A stretch of 22,355 nucleotides of DNA, from positions 1 to 22,355 of the forward strand of contig CAYRFX010000034.1 of the NCBI GenBank assembly GCA_964423665.1, read 5' to 3'. This document shows positions 1-7,926 of this stretch, piece by piece; the first letter of the stretch is position 1; each line of letters opens with the position of its first letter. Origin of the DNA: HGM04593 sp964423665. Lineage in GTDB: Bacteria; Bacteroidota; Bacteroidia; Bacteroidales; Bacteroidaceae. The translations under genes were made by a program, and so were the position numbers. Below the pieces are notes generated by a model, which was not told the DNA's origin, ran no database searches, and was given only the letters and a program-made list of their open reading frames with translations.

Positions 1-3000
1 AAGATTGGAAACAACCACAAACGACACCTCTGCCACAGAAGAGTTGTTGAAGAGATCCCACGCGCGCAACTGCAACTTATGCTCGCCGGTGGGCAACTCG
101 CCGAGTGTAAGAGCCACCGAGCCACGTTTATAATCGCCCACCACAGGAGTGAATAAGCTATTGAGATTATATGTGTGGTCTATATCATTATCAACGACAA
201 GCATAATATCATGTCCAATACCTGTTCCCACCGTATTTATACCGTTTTCATCGTATAATTCCGCATAAAGATACGGGGTCGCATGCACCTCGCAACCTTC
301 GGCAACAGAAGAGCCGTTAAGATAAAGATTTATCTCGGGACCCTTGCCATCATTTTCGGCATCGGCAGCCGTGCCTGCAATGAGGAAATTATCATATCGA
401 GTTTGCGCCACACCGGTTTTTGCATTATCAACGGCAAAGAGACTAAGCATACCGCGCTCGCCACTGTAACTTATATCCATGGGCACAGGTATTGTTATAT
501 TAAAGCGCCCCTTTCTCACCGAGTCGCTGCCGGCAAACAATCTCTTATCATATGCCGTATAATTAAATGTACCAAGCCCTGTGTTATCACGGGTAAAAAT
601 CTCCTCGGCACTATCATAGAGCTGCGATGTCAGCACACCTGTAAAGTCGGTTGCCAAAGAGCCGTCGGGCAACGTCACATAACCCTCGACCGTCATTTTC
701 CCGCCTGCCGACACATCAGAGAGAGGCGGATTGGAGACACCGTTGAACTTCTCCACAACAATACCATACTGTGGCAGTTTCAGGCGCAAAGCCGGGTCGC
801 CCAGCAGCACGAACTGCAATTTATTAACGCTCAAATCGACATCGCCATCAGCCGTATTGGTAATAACGTCGTTTTTGGCACGGCGCACAGCGTCGCCCAC
901 AGCCTGCGGCAACCCTTTGTGTGTGGGCGCGAACAGAACCTTCGACAACGCACGATTGATTATGGCATTATACACCTGCAACACGGTGCGGGTGGTTGTG
1001 AAGAGCCCCACCGCACCACCATTGGGGTTGAGGAGAGCCGTCTCGGCAAGCGAGCCGTCGCCCATATCAAAAGGACCAATGTCGCAAGATGCCGTTACCC
1101 AGAAAGGCAAACGGGGAGAAGAGAGTGCCTGCATATCGGAAGCGAGCCACACCATCTCGTGCGACAGCATACTCGCACTGCCATGCCCCGAGTAGTTTAC
1201 AACAAGCGCGCCTTCGTCAAGACGGTTATATATAGCCTCTCTCACAAGAGGATAACTGTTGCCGGTGGAGTTTGCCACCGGTTCAAAATTATCCCAATAG
1301 ATGCGATCCACAATGTATGCCGGATAATTCTGGGAGAGCACCGTTGCAACACTCTCGGCATCTTTCATATGCTGGTTGGGAATATCCTTATCGCCATCGT
1401 CACCCAAGAGAGCAACCACATTCTGCCACGCACCTGCCTCGCTGTTTTTCATATATGCAATAGTCTTATCAACCACGGCATTTGCCTCGACAAGGCTTTT
1501 AACAGGGAAACGACCTACACCTATATCCACTTTGTCACGAACATGGCTTGCGCCCTCATTATCATCGAGATAGCCATAATAATCTTCGAGGACATACGAA
1601 TAGACGGCACTCACCGAGTTCTCCGACTGGTAACAGAGAAGATAATCATCGGGGTTGCGCCCTTTATACGAAAGCATGCGGTTATCTACCGCACCATCGC
1701 CAAAGAGCAACAGATATTTGGGAGCATCGGCAGCCGAGGAAGCACGGTCGTAGAGCATCTTCATAAGACGGCGGTATGCCGTTGCGTCAGGCGTACCCGA
1801 AGAGAACTCGTTATACACCTGCTCGGCAGTTACCACGGTAACGGTTATGCCATCTATTGTACGATGCGCCTCGGCAAGACGCTCGGCAGCCTCCAAGAAA
1901 ACGCCGTTTGAGGGAACTATAATCACCATATCGGTCTGCCCCAAGGCGTGAAGATTTTGGTTTGCAACCACGCCCACAAACTGCACAGAAGGGAATTTAT
2001 CTGCGGTGCGCAATGCAACATACTCTTCGCTGTATTTTGCCGATGCCACTACGGAATACTTTCCATCGGCAAGCTCACCGGCAACCTCGCAAATGGCAGT
2101 GGGTGATGTTACCTTCCACACGCGCACAGAATTGTCGACACCGCTTATCACATATTTTGCATTTAGGGCCGATGTGTTCTCGCCACGGAAATTCATCTGC
2201 GACTCCGAGAGCGCAAGGTCGCGCTTGAAATTCAGGCGGATATAATCGAGATATCCCGACATAGCAGATGAAGGAGCGGAGTGTGTGAGCTTAATTGTGG
2301 TCTTTTCGCTGAACGAAGTTGCATTGTAACGCCCCGAAGATATTCTGCCCAGGTCGGTAGAAGATTTCATCGAAATACCGAGCGAGCCCACCTTTGTACC
2401 ATCAACCTCTATTGCCACGCTACTGTTACTCACAGCGTCACTTCCAAAGGCAACATCTACTATCATATTTGTCCCTGTTATTCCGGGCAGGCTGAAAGAG
2501 TAGCTCTTTGTGCGCCCCTGAGCAAAATTGTAGCTATCGAGCAACACTCTGCCATAATTGCAAAGAGAGAGGGCGTCTTTCTCGTAGAAGGTATAATCGG
2601 GGAAAGAGGTGTATGTGACGGAGTAAAGATCGCTCTTTTCCGCTACGGGGAAAGGCATTGGTTCCTCATCGCGCTCTGTGAGGAAATAACAGCCATATTC
2701 CGAGTACATATTCTGCGTGTGGACATATCGCCCCGAGGTGTAGCTCCACGACACAGGTCCCATGGCATAGAAAAGCACGCGATTATCCTCGCGCCATAGA
2801 GGTATTTCGCAAAGATCGTCGATAAGAGTGTGCAAATTACGCTCGGGGAGCTGATTGCCGCCGTAGCCATAGAGACGCACCTTAGCAGGATTCTTAAAGC
2901 CCATCTTAGCAAGCTCGGCAGCTGTTATCTGATGCACACCCGATGAAGAGACCTTTATCTTCACCCAGTGCCCATCGGCAAGAAGAGAATTTGCGGCGTA

Positions 3001-3435
3001 ACGCTCTGTGGTGGCACGGGTTGCAGCCTTTGCAGCCTTGCTCAAAGGTTCCCGGCTGATAACAGGCTTATATGAGTTTATGCGCAAGAACTTACCATCA
3101 ACCAACACCACAGGGAGAAAAGAGACATTGAGCTGCGGCTCTTTGGCAGCAACAGACACATAGGTATCTATCACGGGCCACGCCTGTAATTGCTCTTTGC
3201 GGGTATCTAACCGATAGCGCGCAATCTCTTCTGCAGTCATGGGCTGGAACTCGGGATACTCTATCCGGGCCGTATATTTATAGCCTGCATAATCGGCAGG
3301 AAGCGGTTGAACAAAAGAGCAAACAGGCAACACGGTATCACCTTTTGCCACCGACCAATGTACATCGGTAAACTGTGCCCCTGCCAATGAGGGGATGAGC
3401 AACAGGGCACTTACAAACAGATTTCTAATATTCAT
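1..3435 (-). CDS. porU: PorU-type T9SS sortase (C25 gingipain-like peptidase), 3' end outside window
   Basis: This is the cell-surface sortase of the type IX secretion system, which removes the C-terminal sorting domain from exported cargo. The frame is open for 1145 codons, from ATG at 3435 to the window edge, so the C-terminus is missing. An N-terminal signal peptide ends near residue 20 (LAGAQ). A long beta-rich N-terminal region precedes the C25 domain (roughly residues 480-850). The probable catalytic dyad is visible: His751 in NYSGHGS and Cys784 in TASCDIGPFD. Their 33-residue spacing is the one I recall for gingipain RgpB (His211/Cys244). The last visible part contains GINTVGTGIGHDI, typical of the PorU C-terminal region. 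The start lies 6 nt behind the stop of the FAH gene, so it is probably translated from the rex transcript. Gingipains themselves are the alternative, but the length and the GINTVGTGIGHDI region favour PorU. Confidence 0.92.
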   Translation of the reverse strand, partial: MNIRNLFVSALLLIPSLAGAQFTDVHWSVAKGDTVLPVCSFVQPLPADYAGYKYTARIEYPEFQPMTAEEIARYRLDTRKEQLQAWPVIDTYVSVAAKEPQLNVSFLPVVLVDGKFLRINSYKPVISREPLSKAAKAATRATTERYAANSLLADGHWVKIKVSSSGVHQITAAELAKMGFKNPAKVRLYGYGGNQLPERNLHTLIDDLCEIPLWREDNRVLFYAMGPVSWSYTSGRYVHTQNMYSEYGCYFLTERDEEPMPFPVAEKSDLYSVTYTSFPDYTFYEKDALSLCNYGRVLLDSYNFAQGRTKSYSFSLPGITGTNMIVDVAFGSDAVSNSSVAIEVDGTKVGSLGISMKSSTDLGRISSGRYNATSFSEKTTIKLTHSAPSSAMSGYLDYIRLNFKRDLALSESQMNFRGENTSALNAKYVISGVDNSVRVWKVTSPTAICEVAGELADGKYSVVASAKYSEEYVALRTADKFPSVQFVGVVANQNLHALGQTDMVIIVPSNGVFLEAAERLAEAHRTIDGITVTVVTAEQVYNEFSSGTPDATAYRRLMKMLYDRASSAADAPKYLLLFGDGAVDNRMLSYKGRNPDDYLLCYQSENSVSAVYSYVLEDYYGYLDDNEGASHVRDKVDIGVGRFPVKSLVEANAVVDKTIAYMKNSEAGAWQNVVALLGDDGDKDIPNQHMKDAESVATVLSQNYPAYIVDRIYWDNFEPVANSTGNSYPLVREAIYNRLDEGALVVNYSGHGSASMLSHEMVWLASDMQALSSPRLPFWVTASCDIGPFDMGDGSLAETALLNPNGGAVGLFTTTRTVLQVYNAIINRALSKVLFAPTHKGLPQAVGDAVRRAKNDVITNTADGDVDLSVNKLQFVLLGDPALRLKLPQYGIVVEKFNGVSNPPLSDVSAGGKMTVEGYVTLPDGSLATDFTGVLTSQLYDSAEEIFTRDNTGLGTFNYTAYDKRLFAGSDSVRKGRFNITIPVPMDISYSGERGMLSLFAVDNAKTGVAQTRYDNFLIAGTAADAENDGKGPEINLYLNGSSVAEGCEVHATPYLYAELYDENGINTVGTGIGHDIMLVVDNDIDHTYNLNSLFTPVVGDYKRGSVALTLGELPTGEHKLQLRAWDLFNNSSVAEVSFVVVSNL

Positions 3436-3441
3436 AGTGTT

Positions 3442-4056
3442 TTATCGTATATGAAAATCAAGAACTTTATCATCGCCAAGGAACCCCTTAAGATGAGTGC
3501 CGATGCGAGCCTCGCCCACACCCGCCGGAGTTCCTGTAAATATCAAATCTCCCGTTTTCAACGTGCAAAAACGGCTCACATAGGCAATAATCTCATCAAC
3601 AGCAAAGAGCATCTGCGATGTGCTTGCACTCTGCACCGTTTCATCATCTATTGTGAGAGAAAAGTGTGTGTCATTAATATCAAATTGCTCCACAGGACGA
3701 AACTCGCCAAGCACAGCCGAGCCATCGAACCCCTTTGAGAGCTCCCATGGGGCACCCGCTTCAATGAAGCCGCGCTGCATATCACGGGCGGTAAAATCTA
3801 TCCCCACTGTTATAGCATCGTAGTAACGATGAGCAAAGCGCGCAGGAATGCTCTTGCCAAGCTGGTTTATGCGCACCACCACCTCTGCTTCATAATCTAT
3901 GCGACCAAGAAAATCGGGCATATAAAAATGCTTCCCGTTCTTCAAGATAGCGGAATCGGGTTTCATAAAAATCATTGGGAACTGCGGTTTCTCCGTTGTT
4001 CCATCAAACTCCAAAGCGTGGCAAGGGTAATTTTTACCAACAGCAATTATCTTCAT
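3442..4056 (-). CDS. Fumarylacetoacetate hydrolase (FAH) family protein
   Basis: A 204-residue single-domain FAH-family enzyme, close in size to FAHD1-type acylpyruvases and oxaloacetate tautomerases. The start chosen is ATG at 4056, giving MKIIAVGKNY. The frame stays open upstream, but that extension overlaps the end of rex and has no family similarity. Likely metal ligands are Glu56 and Glu58 in DYEAEVVV and Asp87 in GIDFTARD. FMKPDSA near residue 30 and the late TGTPAGVG motif are also standard for the family. Such enzymes hydrolyse or tautomerise 2-keto acids in the cytoplasm; the exact substrate cannot be read from sequence. The gene starts one base after the rex stop codon and ends 6 nt before porU, so it is the middle gene of a tight three-gene unit. 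Confidence 0.87.
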   Translation of the reverse strand: MKIIAVGKNYPCHALEFDGTTEKPQFPMIFMKPDSAILKNGKHFYMPDFLGRIDYEAEVVVRINQLGKSIPARFAHRYYDAITVGIDFTARDMQRGFIEAGAPWELSKGFDGSAVLGEFRPVEQFDINDTHFSLTIDDETVQSASTSQMLFAVDEIIAYVSRFCTLKTGDLIFTGTPAGVGEARIGTHLKGFLGDDKVLDFHIR

Positions 4057-4057
4057 T

Positions 4058-4729
4058 TCAGCTTCTTTTATTTTTTTGCTCGCAAGAGCTTTCAAGCCCG
4101 TCGAGACGATTAAACATGAGCGACAGATGAGCATACAGCGAGGTATTCTGCACCACAATATTATCGGGGACTCTGATGCGCAGAGGGGTAAAATTCCATA
4201 TTGCCTTCACGCCCCACACAACCATCTTGTCGGCAACCTCCTGAGCACTGTCAATGGGCACAGTGAGCACACCAATCTTCACATTATGCTTGCGCATCTG
4301 CTTTTCGAGCTCGCTTATATGATATACCGGAATACCCGATATATTATGCCCCACAACACGCTGATTAACATCAAACGCGGCAACAACCTCCAGCCCGAAC
4401 TGTTTCAAGCCCGAGTCGTTGAGCAATGCCGTGCCCAAACGCCCCACACCAAACAGAAATGCCTTGTGCATGCGTGTGAAGCCAAGAAAATCTTCAAGTA
4501 CCTGCAACAGATTGTCAATATCATACCCCACACGGGTGCGCCCTATGATATTTACACAGGAGAGGTCCTTTGCTATCTGCGATGCCACAATATTAGTTTC
4601 CTTCGACAAGCGGGTGGAGGAGACAAATTGCTCGCCACGCGACTTCAGCAGGCGGCATACCGACAAATACCACGGCAAACGGCGCAATGTGGGCTCGGGA
4701 ACTTTTTCTATGTTGGCTATAACAGACAT
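4058..4729 (-). CDS. rex: Redox-sensing transcriptional repressor Rex
   Basis: A 223-residue Rex repressor, which binds DNA when NAD+ is high and releases it when NADH rises, so controlling fermentation and respiration genes. The winged-helix DNA-binding domain covers residues 10-80 (PEPTLRRLPWYL, then LSKETNIVASQIAKDLS). The Rossmann NAD(H)-binding domain follows, with the glycine motif GVGRLG at 94-99 and the acidic residue Asp120 at the end of the second strand. The C-terminal helix needed for the domain-swapped dimer is present (NTSLYAHLSLMFNRL). ATG at 4729 was chosen because MSVIANIEKVPEPTLRRLP matches the usual N-terminus; the upstream open frame is low-complexity AT-rich sequence. It leads a probable operon with the FAH gene and porU and is divergent from the SUI1 gene. 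I saw no clear Rex operator upstream. Confidence 0.96.
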   Translation of the reverse strand: MSVIANIEKVPEPTLRRLPWYLSVCRLLKSRGEQFVSSTRLSKETNIVASQIAKDLSCVNIIGRTRVGYDIDNLLQVLEDFLGFTRMHKAFLFGVGRLGTALLNDSGLKQFGLEVVAAFDVNQRVVGHNISGIPVYHISELEKQMRKHNVKIGVLTVPIDSAQEVADKMVVWGVKAIWNFTPLRIRVPDNIVVQNTSLYAHLSLMFNRLDGLESSCEQKNKRS

Positions 4730-4765
4730 TGTATGTTTCTCACGCGTGTATAAACTATAACGTAG

Positions 4766-4773
4766 CAAAAATA
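4766..4773 (-). promoter_or_regulatory. Candidate -7 box for rex-FAH-porU
   Basis: On the minus strand this reads TATTTTTG, a full match to the Bacteroidota -7 consensus TAnnTTTG, 37 nt before the rex start. The expected -33 TTTG is not clear; an AT-rich TTTA lies near the right spacing. Assignment rests on one half of the promoter only. Confidence 0.4.
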
Positions 4774-4879
4774 ATGTTATTTTACGAGCATATAAAAATT
4801 TTGCATACAAAACATTCAAAAATATCGTATATTAGCGGCGACAAAGCAAAAGAACGAATCACAAGACAGCAATTTCACA

Positions 4880-5218
4880 ATGAAGAAAAACGACTGGAAA
4901 GAGAGACTCAATATAGTCTATTCCACCAACCCCGATTTCCAATATTCCACCGATGAAAAGGAGGAAATTTGCACCCCGCCCAGGCAACAGCAGAAGTTGC
5001 GGGTGAGCATAGAAAAGAACCATCGCGGCGGAAAAACCGTAACAATAATCAAGAATTTCACCGGCACCGATAACGACCTGAAAGAGCTTGGCAAGCTGCT
5101 GAAAACAAAATGTGGCAGCGGCGGCAGCGTAAAGGAAGGCGAGATTCTTGTTCAGGGAGACTTCAAAGAGAAGATTATTGAACTTCTAAAAAAAGAGGGC
5201 TACACCCAAACAAAGTGA
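4880..5218 (+). CDS. SUI1/eIF1-family translation initiation factor-like protein (YciH type)
   Basis: A 112-residue protein with a C-terminal SUI1 domain (residues about 38-110), homologous to eukaryotic and archaeal eIF1 and bacterial YciH. Diagnostic segments are RGGKTVTIIKNF at 49-60 and KCGSGGSVKEGEILVQGDF at 77-95. The first 35 residues are polar and poorly conserved, as in other bacterial members. In E. coli, YciH is thought to affect fidelity of start-site selection, but its bacterial role is not well settled. It acts in the cytoplasm, presumably at the small ribosomal subunit. It is transcribed divergently from rex across a 150-bp intergenic region and stands alone, with a promoter-like sequence starting just behind it for pyrE. 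Confidence 0.94.
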   Translation: MKKNDWKERLNIVYSTNPDFQYSTDEKEEICTPPRQQQKLRVSIEKNHRGGKTVTIIKNFTGTDNDLKELGKLLKTKCGSGGSVKEGEILVQGDFKEKIIELLKKEGYTQTK

Positions 5219-5247
5219 AAAATGCAAAGATTTTAATATATTTTTAC

Positions 5248-5255
5248 TATCTTCG
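5248..5255 (+). promoter_or_regulatory. Candidate -7 box for pyrE
   Basis: TATCTTCG matches the Bacteroidota -7 consensus TAnnTTTG at all but one base and sits in a T-rich context typical of these promoters. Transcription would begin a few bases later, so the 5265-5316 hairpin would lie at the very start of the pyrE mRNA. No convincing -33 TTTG is seen. Confidence 0.4.
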
Positions 5256-5264
5256 CACCAAATG

Positions 5265-5316
5265 CCAAGGAGAGCACCCCGGGATACCCTCTCAATAGTG
5301 CTCTCACACACCTTGG
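5265..5316 (+). promoter_or_regulatory. Hairpin in the pyrE 5' leader
   Basis: GAGAGCAC (5270-5277) pairs with GTGCTCTC (5298-5305). The stem continues through CCAAG (5265-5269) and CTTGG (5312-5316), with a 6-nt bulge on the right arm. The loop holds its own small GGG-ATA-CCC hairpin. No T-tract follows, so it is not a simple terminator. It lies between the likely promoter and the pyrE start at 5357 and could affect mRNA stability or expression; any role in pyrimidine control is inference. Confidence 0.5.
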
Positions 5317-5356
5317 AATTACACACAAAAACAAACAACCAAAAAACAATATAATT

Positions 5357-6001
5357 ATGGCAACAAAATCAGAACTCATTCTTGCAGCAGAGCTGCTTAA
5401 AATCAAAGCCGTAAAATTGCAACCCACAGAGCCCTTCACATGGGCATCGGGCTGGAAATCGCCTTTCTACTGCGACAACCGCAAAACCCTTTCGTTCCCC
5501 GAGTTGCGCACACGCGTTAAATTAGGGCTTGCCAACCTCATACTCGAGGAGTTCCCCGAGGCTGACACCGTTGCAGGTGTAGCAACAGGTGCTATAGCAC
5601 AGGGTGCTCTTGTTGCCGAGGAGCTTGCAAAACCCTTTGTATATGTACGTCCCAAGGCAAAAGACCACGGGCTGGGCAACCAGATTGAGGGCGACATACA
5701 GCCGGGCGCAAAGGTTGTGGTAATCGAGGACCTCGTATCCACCGGACTTAGCAGCCTCAAAGCTGTTGATGCACTGCGTGCCGCAGGCGTTGAGGTTGTG
5801 GGCATGGTTGCATCGTTCACATACGGCTTCAGCGTTGCCGAGGAGGCATTTGCAAAAGCAGGTGTAAAACTCATCACCCTCACCAACTACGAGGCTGTGC
5901 TTGAGGCAGCAAAAGAGACCGGTTACATCACAGAGGAGGTAATGCCCACATTGAAGGAGTGGCGCGCCAACCCCTCGGAATGGAGAAACGACCTAAAATA
6001 A
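5357..6001 (+). CDS. pyrE: Orotate phosphoribosyltransferase
   Basis: PyrE transfers phosphoribose from PRPP to orotate to give OMP, the fifth step of de novo pyrimidine synthesis, in the cytoplasm. The 214-residue length is normal. The PRPP-binding loop is VVVIEDLVSTGLS at about 120-132. The flexible catalytic segment RPKAKDHGLGNQIEG lies at about 98-112 and carries the conserved Lys and His. The N-terminal FTWASGWKSPFYCDNR is the usual orotate-site region. The start follows an A-rich stretch with no Shine-Dalgarno sequence, as is usual in Bacteroidota. The small SRPBCC-like gene begins 6 nt after its stop and is probably co-transcribed. A folded leader upstream may regulate it. Confidence 0.98.
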   Translation: MATKSELILAAELLKIKAVKLQPTEPFTWASGWKSPFYCDNRKTLSFPELRTRVKLGLANLILEEFPEADTVAGVATGAIAQGALVAEELAKPFVYVRPKAKDHGLGNQIEGDIQPGAKVVVIEDLVSTGLSSLKAVDALRAAGVEVVGMVASFTYGFSVAEEAFAKAGVKLITLTNYEAVLEAAKETGYITEEVMPTLKEWRANPSEWRNDLK

Positions 6002-6007
6002 TCCACC

Positions 6008-6418
6008 ATGAGCCAGTACGAAAGCAGTGTAAAGAACATACCCTACTCACAGGAGAGAGTATATAGCAAATTGGAGGACCTCAACAACCTCGAGAGCGTC
6101 AAGGACCGCATACCGCAGGACAAGGTAAAGGAGTTTGCATACGACCGCGATTCAATAACCGTTGATGTGCCGCCCGTGGGCAAAATCACATTAAAAGTAA
6201 TAGAGCGCGAGGCACCCAAGTGCATAAAATTCGAGACAGTAGGCTCGCCCATGCCCGCCAACTTCTGGATACAGATTATCCCAGACGGTCCCGAGGCATC
6301 GAAAATGCGCGTTGTGGCAAAGGCAGAGATAAACTTTATGCTGCGCGCAATGGTAGAGAAGCCATTGAAAGAGGGATTGGAAAAGATTGCCGATACCTTG
6401 TCCATGATAAGCTACTAA
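6008..6418 (+). CDS. Small SRPBCC/START-like protein
   Basis: A 136-residue soluble protein with no signal peptide or membrane segment. Alternating beta-strands and a long C-terminal helix (about 112-135, MLRAMVEKPLKEGLEKIADT) fit the SRPBCC helix-grip fold. Proteins of this fold hold hydrophobic ligands. Early residues NIPYSQERVYSKLEDLNNL resemble the opening strand-helix of that superfamily, where the first helices mark the pocket entrance. No catalytic residues can be assigned and the ligand is unknown. It sits 6 nt behind pyrE and in front of a perfect inverted repeat, so it is the last gene of a two-gene unit. The link to pyrimidine synthesis may be positional only. Confidence 0.7.
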   Translation: MSQYESSVKNIPYSQERVYSKLEDLNNLESVKDRIPQDKVKEFAYDRDSITVDVPPVGKITLKVIEREAPKCIKFETVGSPMPANFWIQIIPDGPEASKMRVVAKAEINFMLRAMVEKPLKEGLEKIADTLSMISY

Positions 6419-6447
6419 GGCAAAGGCATATAAAACAACATCACCGT

Positions 6448-6480
6448 AAATGCTGTTCCTGCTTATGAGGAACAGCATTT
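6448..6480 (+). terminator. Terminator-like perfect inverted repeat after the pyrE unit
   Basis: A 12-bp perfect stem, AAATGCTGTTCC (6448-6459) and GGAACAGCATTT (6469-6480), with a 9-nt loop. Only three T residues end the right arm before ATAC follows, so termination may be weak. It lies between the SRPBCC-like gene and argH. Confidence 0.6.
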
Positions 6481-6502
6481 ATACAACATACAAACAGTTA
6501 AT

Positions 6503-7843
6503 ATGGCAAAGAAACTTTGGGAGAAGAACATAGACGTAAACCCCGAGATTGAGCGTTTCACGGTGGGAAAAGACCGCGAGCTCGACCTCTTTCTCGCCCC
6601 CTACGATGTTATAGGCTCGCTGGCACATAGTGCAATGCTCGCCACAATAGGCATGCTCACCGAGGAGGAAAAAGAGAGCCTGCACAAGGAACTACGCAAC
6701 ATATACGCCATAATAGAAAAAGGCGATTTTGTAATTGAAGAGGGAGTGGAAGATGTGCACTCACAGGTGGAACTGATGCTCACACGCACGCTGGGCGACA
6801 CAGGCAAGAAGATACACAGCGGCCGCTCGCGCAACGACCAGGTGCTGCTCGACCTCAAGCTGTTTACCCGCAAGGAGTTGCAAGATGTGTGCGTAGCAGT
6901 GAAAGAACTCTTCGACGCACTCATTGAGCAGAGTGACAAGCACAAAGAAGTGCTCATGCCCGGCTACACACACCTGCAGGTGGCAATGCCATCGTCGTTC
7001 GGTTTGTGGTTCGGCGCATACGCCGAGAGCCTTGCCGACGACATGCTCTTCCTGCAGGCAGCATACAAAATGTGCAACCGCAACCCATTAGGGTCGGCAG
7101 CGGGATACGGCTCATCGTTCCCCCTCAACCGCACAATGACCACCGAATTGCTTGGGTTCGACTCAATGAACTACAACGTGGTATATGCACAGATGGGGCG
7201 CGGCAAATGCGAGAGGAACGTGGCATACGCCCTCGCAAGCGTAGCCGGCACATTAGCAAAGATGGCATTCGATGCCTGCATGTTCAACTCGCAGAACTTC
7301 GGCTTTGTGAAACTGCCTGCCGAGTGCACCACAGGCAGCAGCATTATGCCACACAAGAAAAACCCCGATGTATTCGAGCTGTTGCGCGCCAAATGCAACC
7401 GCCTGCAAGCACTGCCCACGGATATAATTCTCATAATGAACAACCTGCCCTGCGGCTACTTCCGCGACCTGCAAATAATAAAGGAGTTGTTCGTGCCCGC
7501 ATTCGCCGAAATAAAAGACTGCCTTAACATGGCAACCTACATTATAAGACGCATAGAGGTTAATGAGAGCATACTCGATGACAGCCGCTACGATACAATG
7601 TTCAGCGTGGAGGAGGTGAACCGCCTTGCGGCAGAGGGAATGCCCTTCCGCGATGCCTACAAAAAAGTGGGACTCGACATCGAGGCAGGCACATTCATCC
7701 CCAACAAAAACATAAGCCACACACACGAAGGCAGCATAGGCAACCTGTGCAACGAACAGATAACAACCCTAATGGAGAACACATTCAACGCCATGAACTT
7801 CTCCAAGAGCCGCGAAGCCGAAAAAAGACTTCTCGCCATCTGA
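6503..7843 (+). CDS. argH: Argininosuccinate lyase
   Basis: ArgH splits argininosuccinate into arginine and fumarate, the last step of arginine synthesis, and acts as a cytoplasmic tetramer. The 446-residue length is normal for the Bacteroidota form. The fumarase/aspartase superfamily signature GSSIMPHKKNP begins at residue 278; it contains the catalytic serine loop. Other family segments are HSGRSRNDQV near residue 105 and GYTHLQVAMPSSFGLWF near residue 154. The His in place of Gln within the signature (MPHKKN) is one I recall from related lyases and is not a defect. It begins behind the inverted repeat at 6448-6480 and ends in front of a strong terminator, so it is probably monocistronic. 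No other arg gene is adjacent. Confidence 0.98.
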   Translation: MAKKLWEKNIDVNPEIERFTVGKDRELDLFLAPYDVIGSLAHSAMLATIGMLTEEEKESLHKELRNIYAIIEKGDFVIEEGVEDVHSQVELMLTRTLGDTGKKIHSGRSRNDQVLLDLKLFTRKELQDVCVAVKELFDALIEQSDKHKEVLMPGYTHLQVAMPSSFGLWFGAYAESLADDMLFLQAAYKMCNRNPLGSAAGYGSSFPLNRTMTTELLGFDSMNYNVVYAQMGRGKCERNVAYALASVAGTLAKMAFDACMFNSQNFGFVKLPAECTTGSSIMPHKKNPDVFELLRAKCNRLQALPTDIILIMNNLPCGYFRDLQIIKELFVPAFAEIKDCLNMATYIIRRIEVNESILDDSRYDTMFSVEEVNRLAAEGMPFRDAYKKVGLDIEAGTFIPNKNISHTHEGSIGNLCNEQITTLMENTFNAMNFSKSREAEKRLLAI

Positions 7844-7857
7844 TGATAAAAACAGTT

Positions 7858-7904
7858 AAACGCAACCGCGCTGCATAATAAACGCCGCGCGGTTGCGTTT
7901 TTAA
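7858..7904 (+). terminator. Rho-independent terminator of argH
   Basis: A perfect 14-bp stem, AAACGCAACCGCGC (7858-7871) and GCGCGGTTGCGTTT (7887-7900), with a T-rich tail. It begins 14 nt after the argH stop codon. Confidence 0.9.
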
Positions 7905-7926
7905 TAATACATTACAAAAAGAAACG

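Noticed and set aside
283..1911. Long plus-strand open frame (542 codons) opposite porU
   Set aside because: It is the exact antisense codon register of porU. The minus frame encodes a recognisable protease with catalytic residues; the plus translation is Cys/His/Arg-rich and resembles nothing.
4730..4879. Possible Rex operator between rex and the SUI1 gene
   Set aside because: A TTCACAA half-site lies just before the SUI1 start, but no TTGTGA partner is found at the expected distance.
7320..7365. His for Gln in the ArgH signature (GSSIMPHKKNP)
   Set aside because: As far as I recall this variant occurs in related lyases and does not touch the catalytic serine, so it is not a defect.
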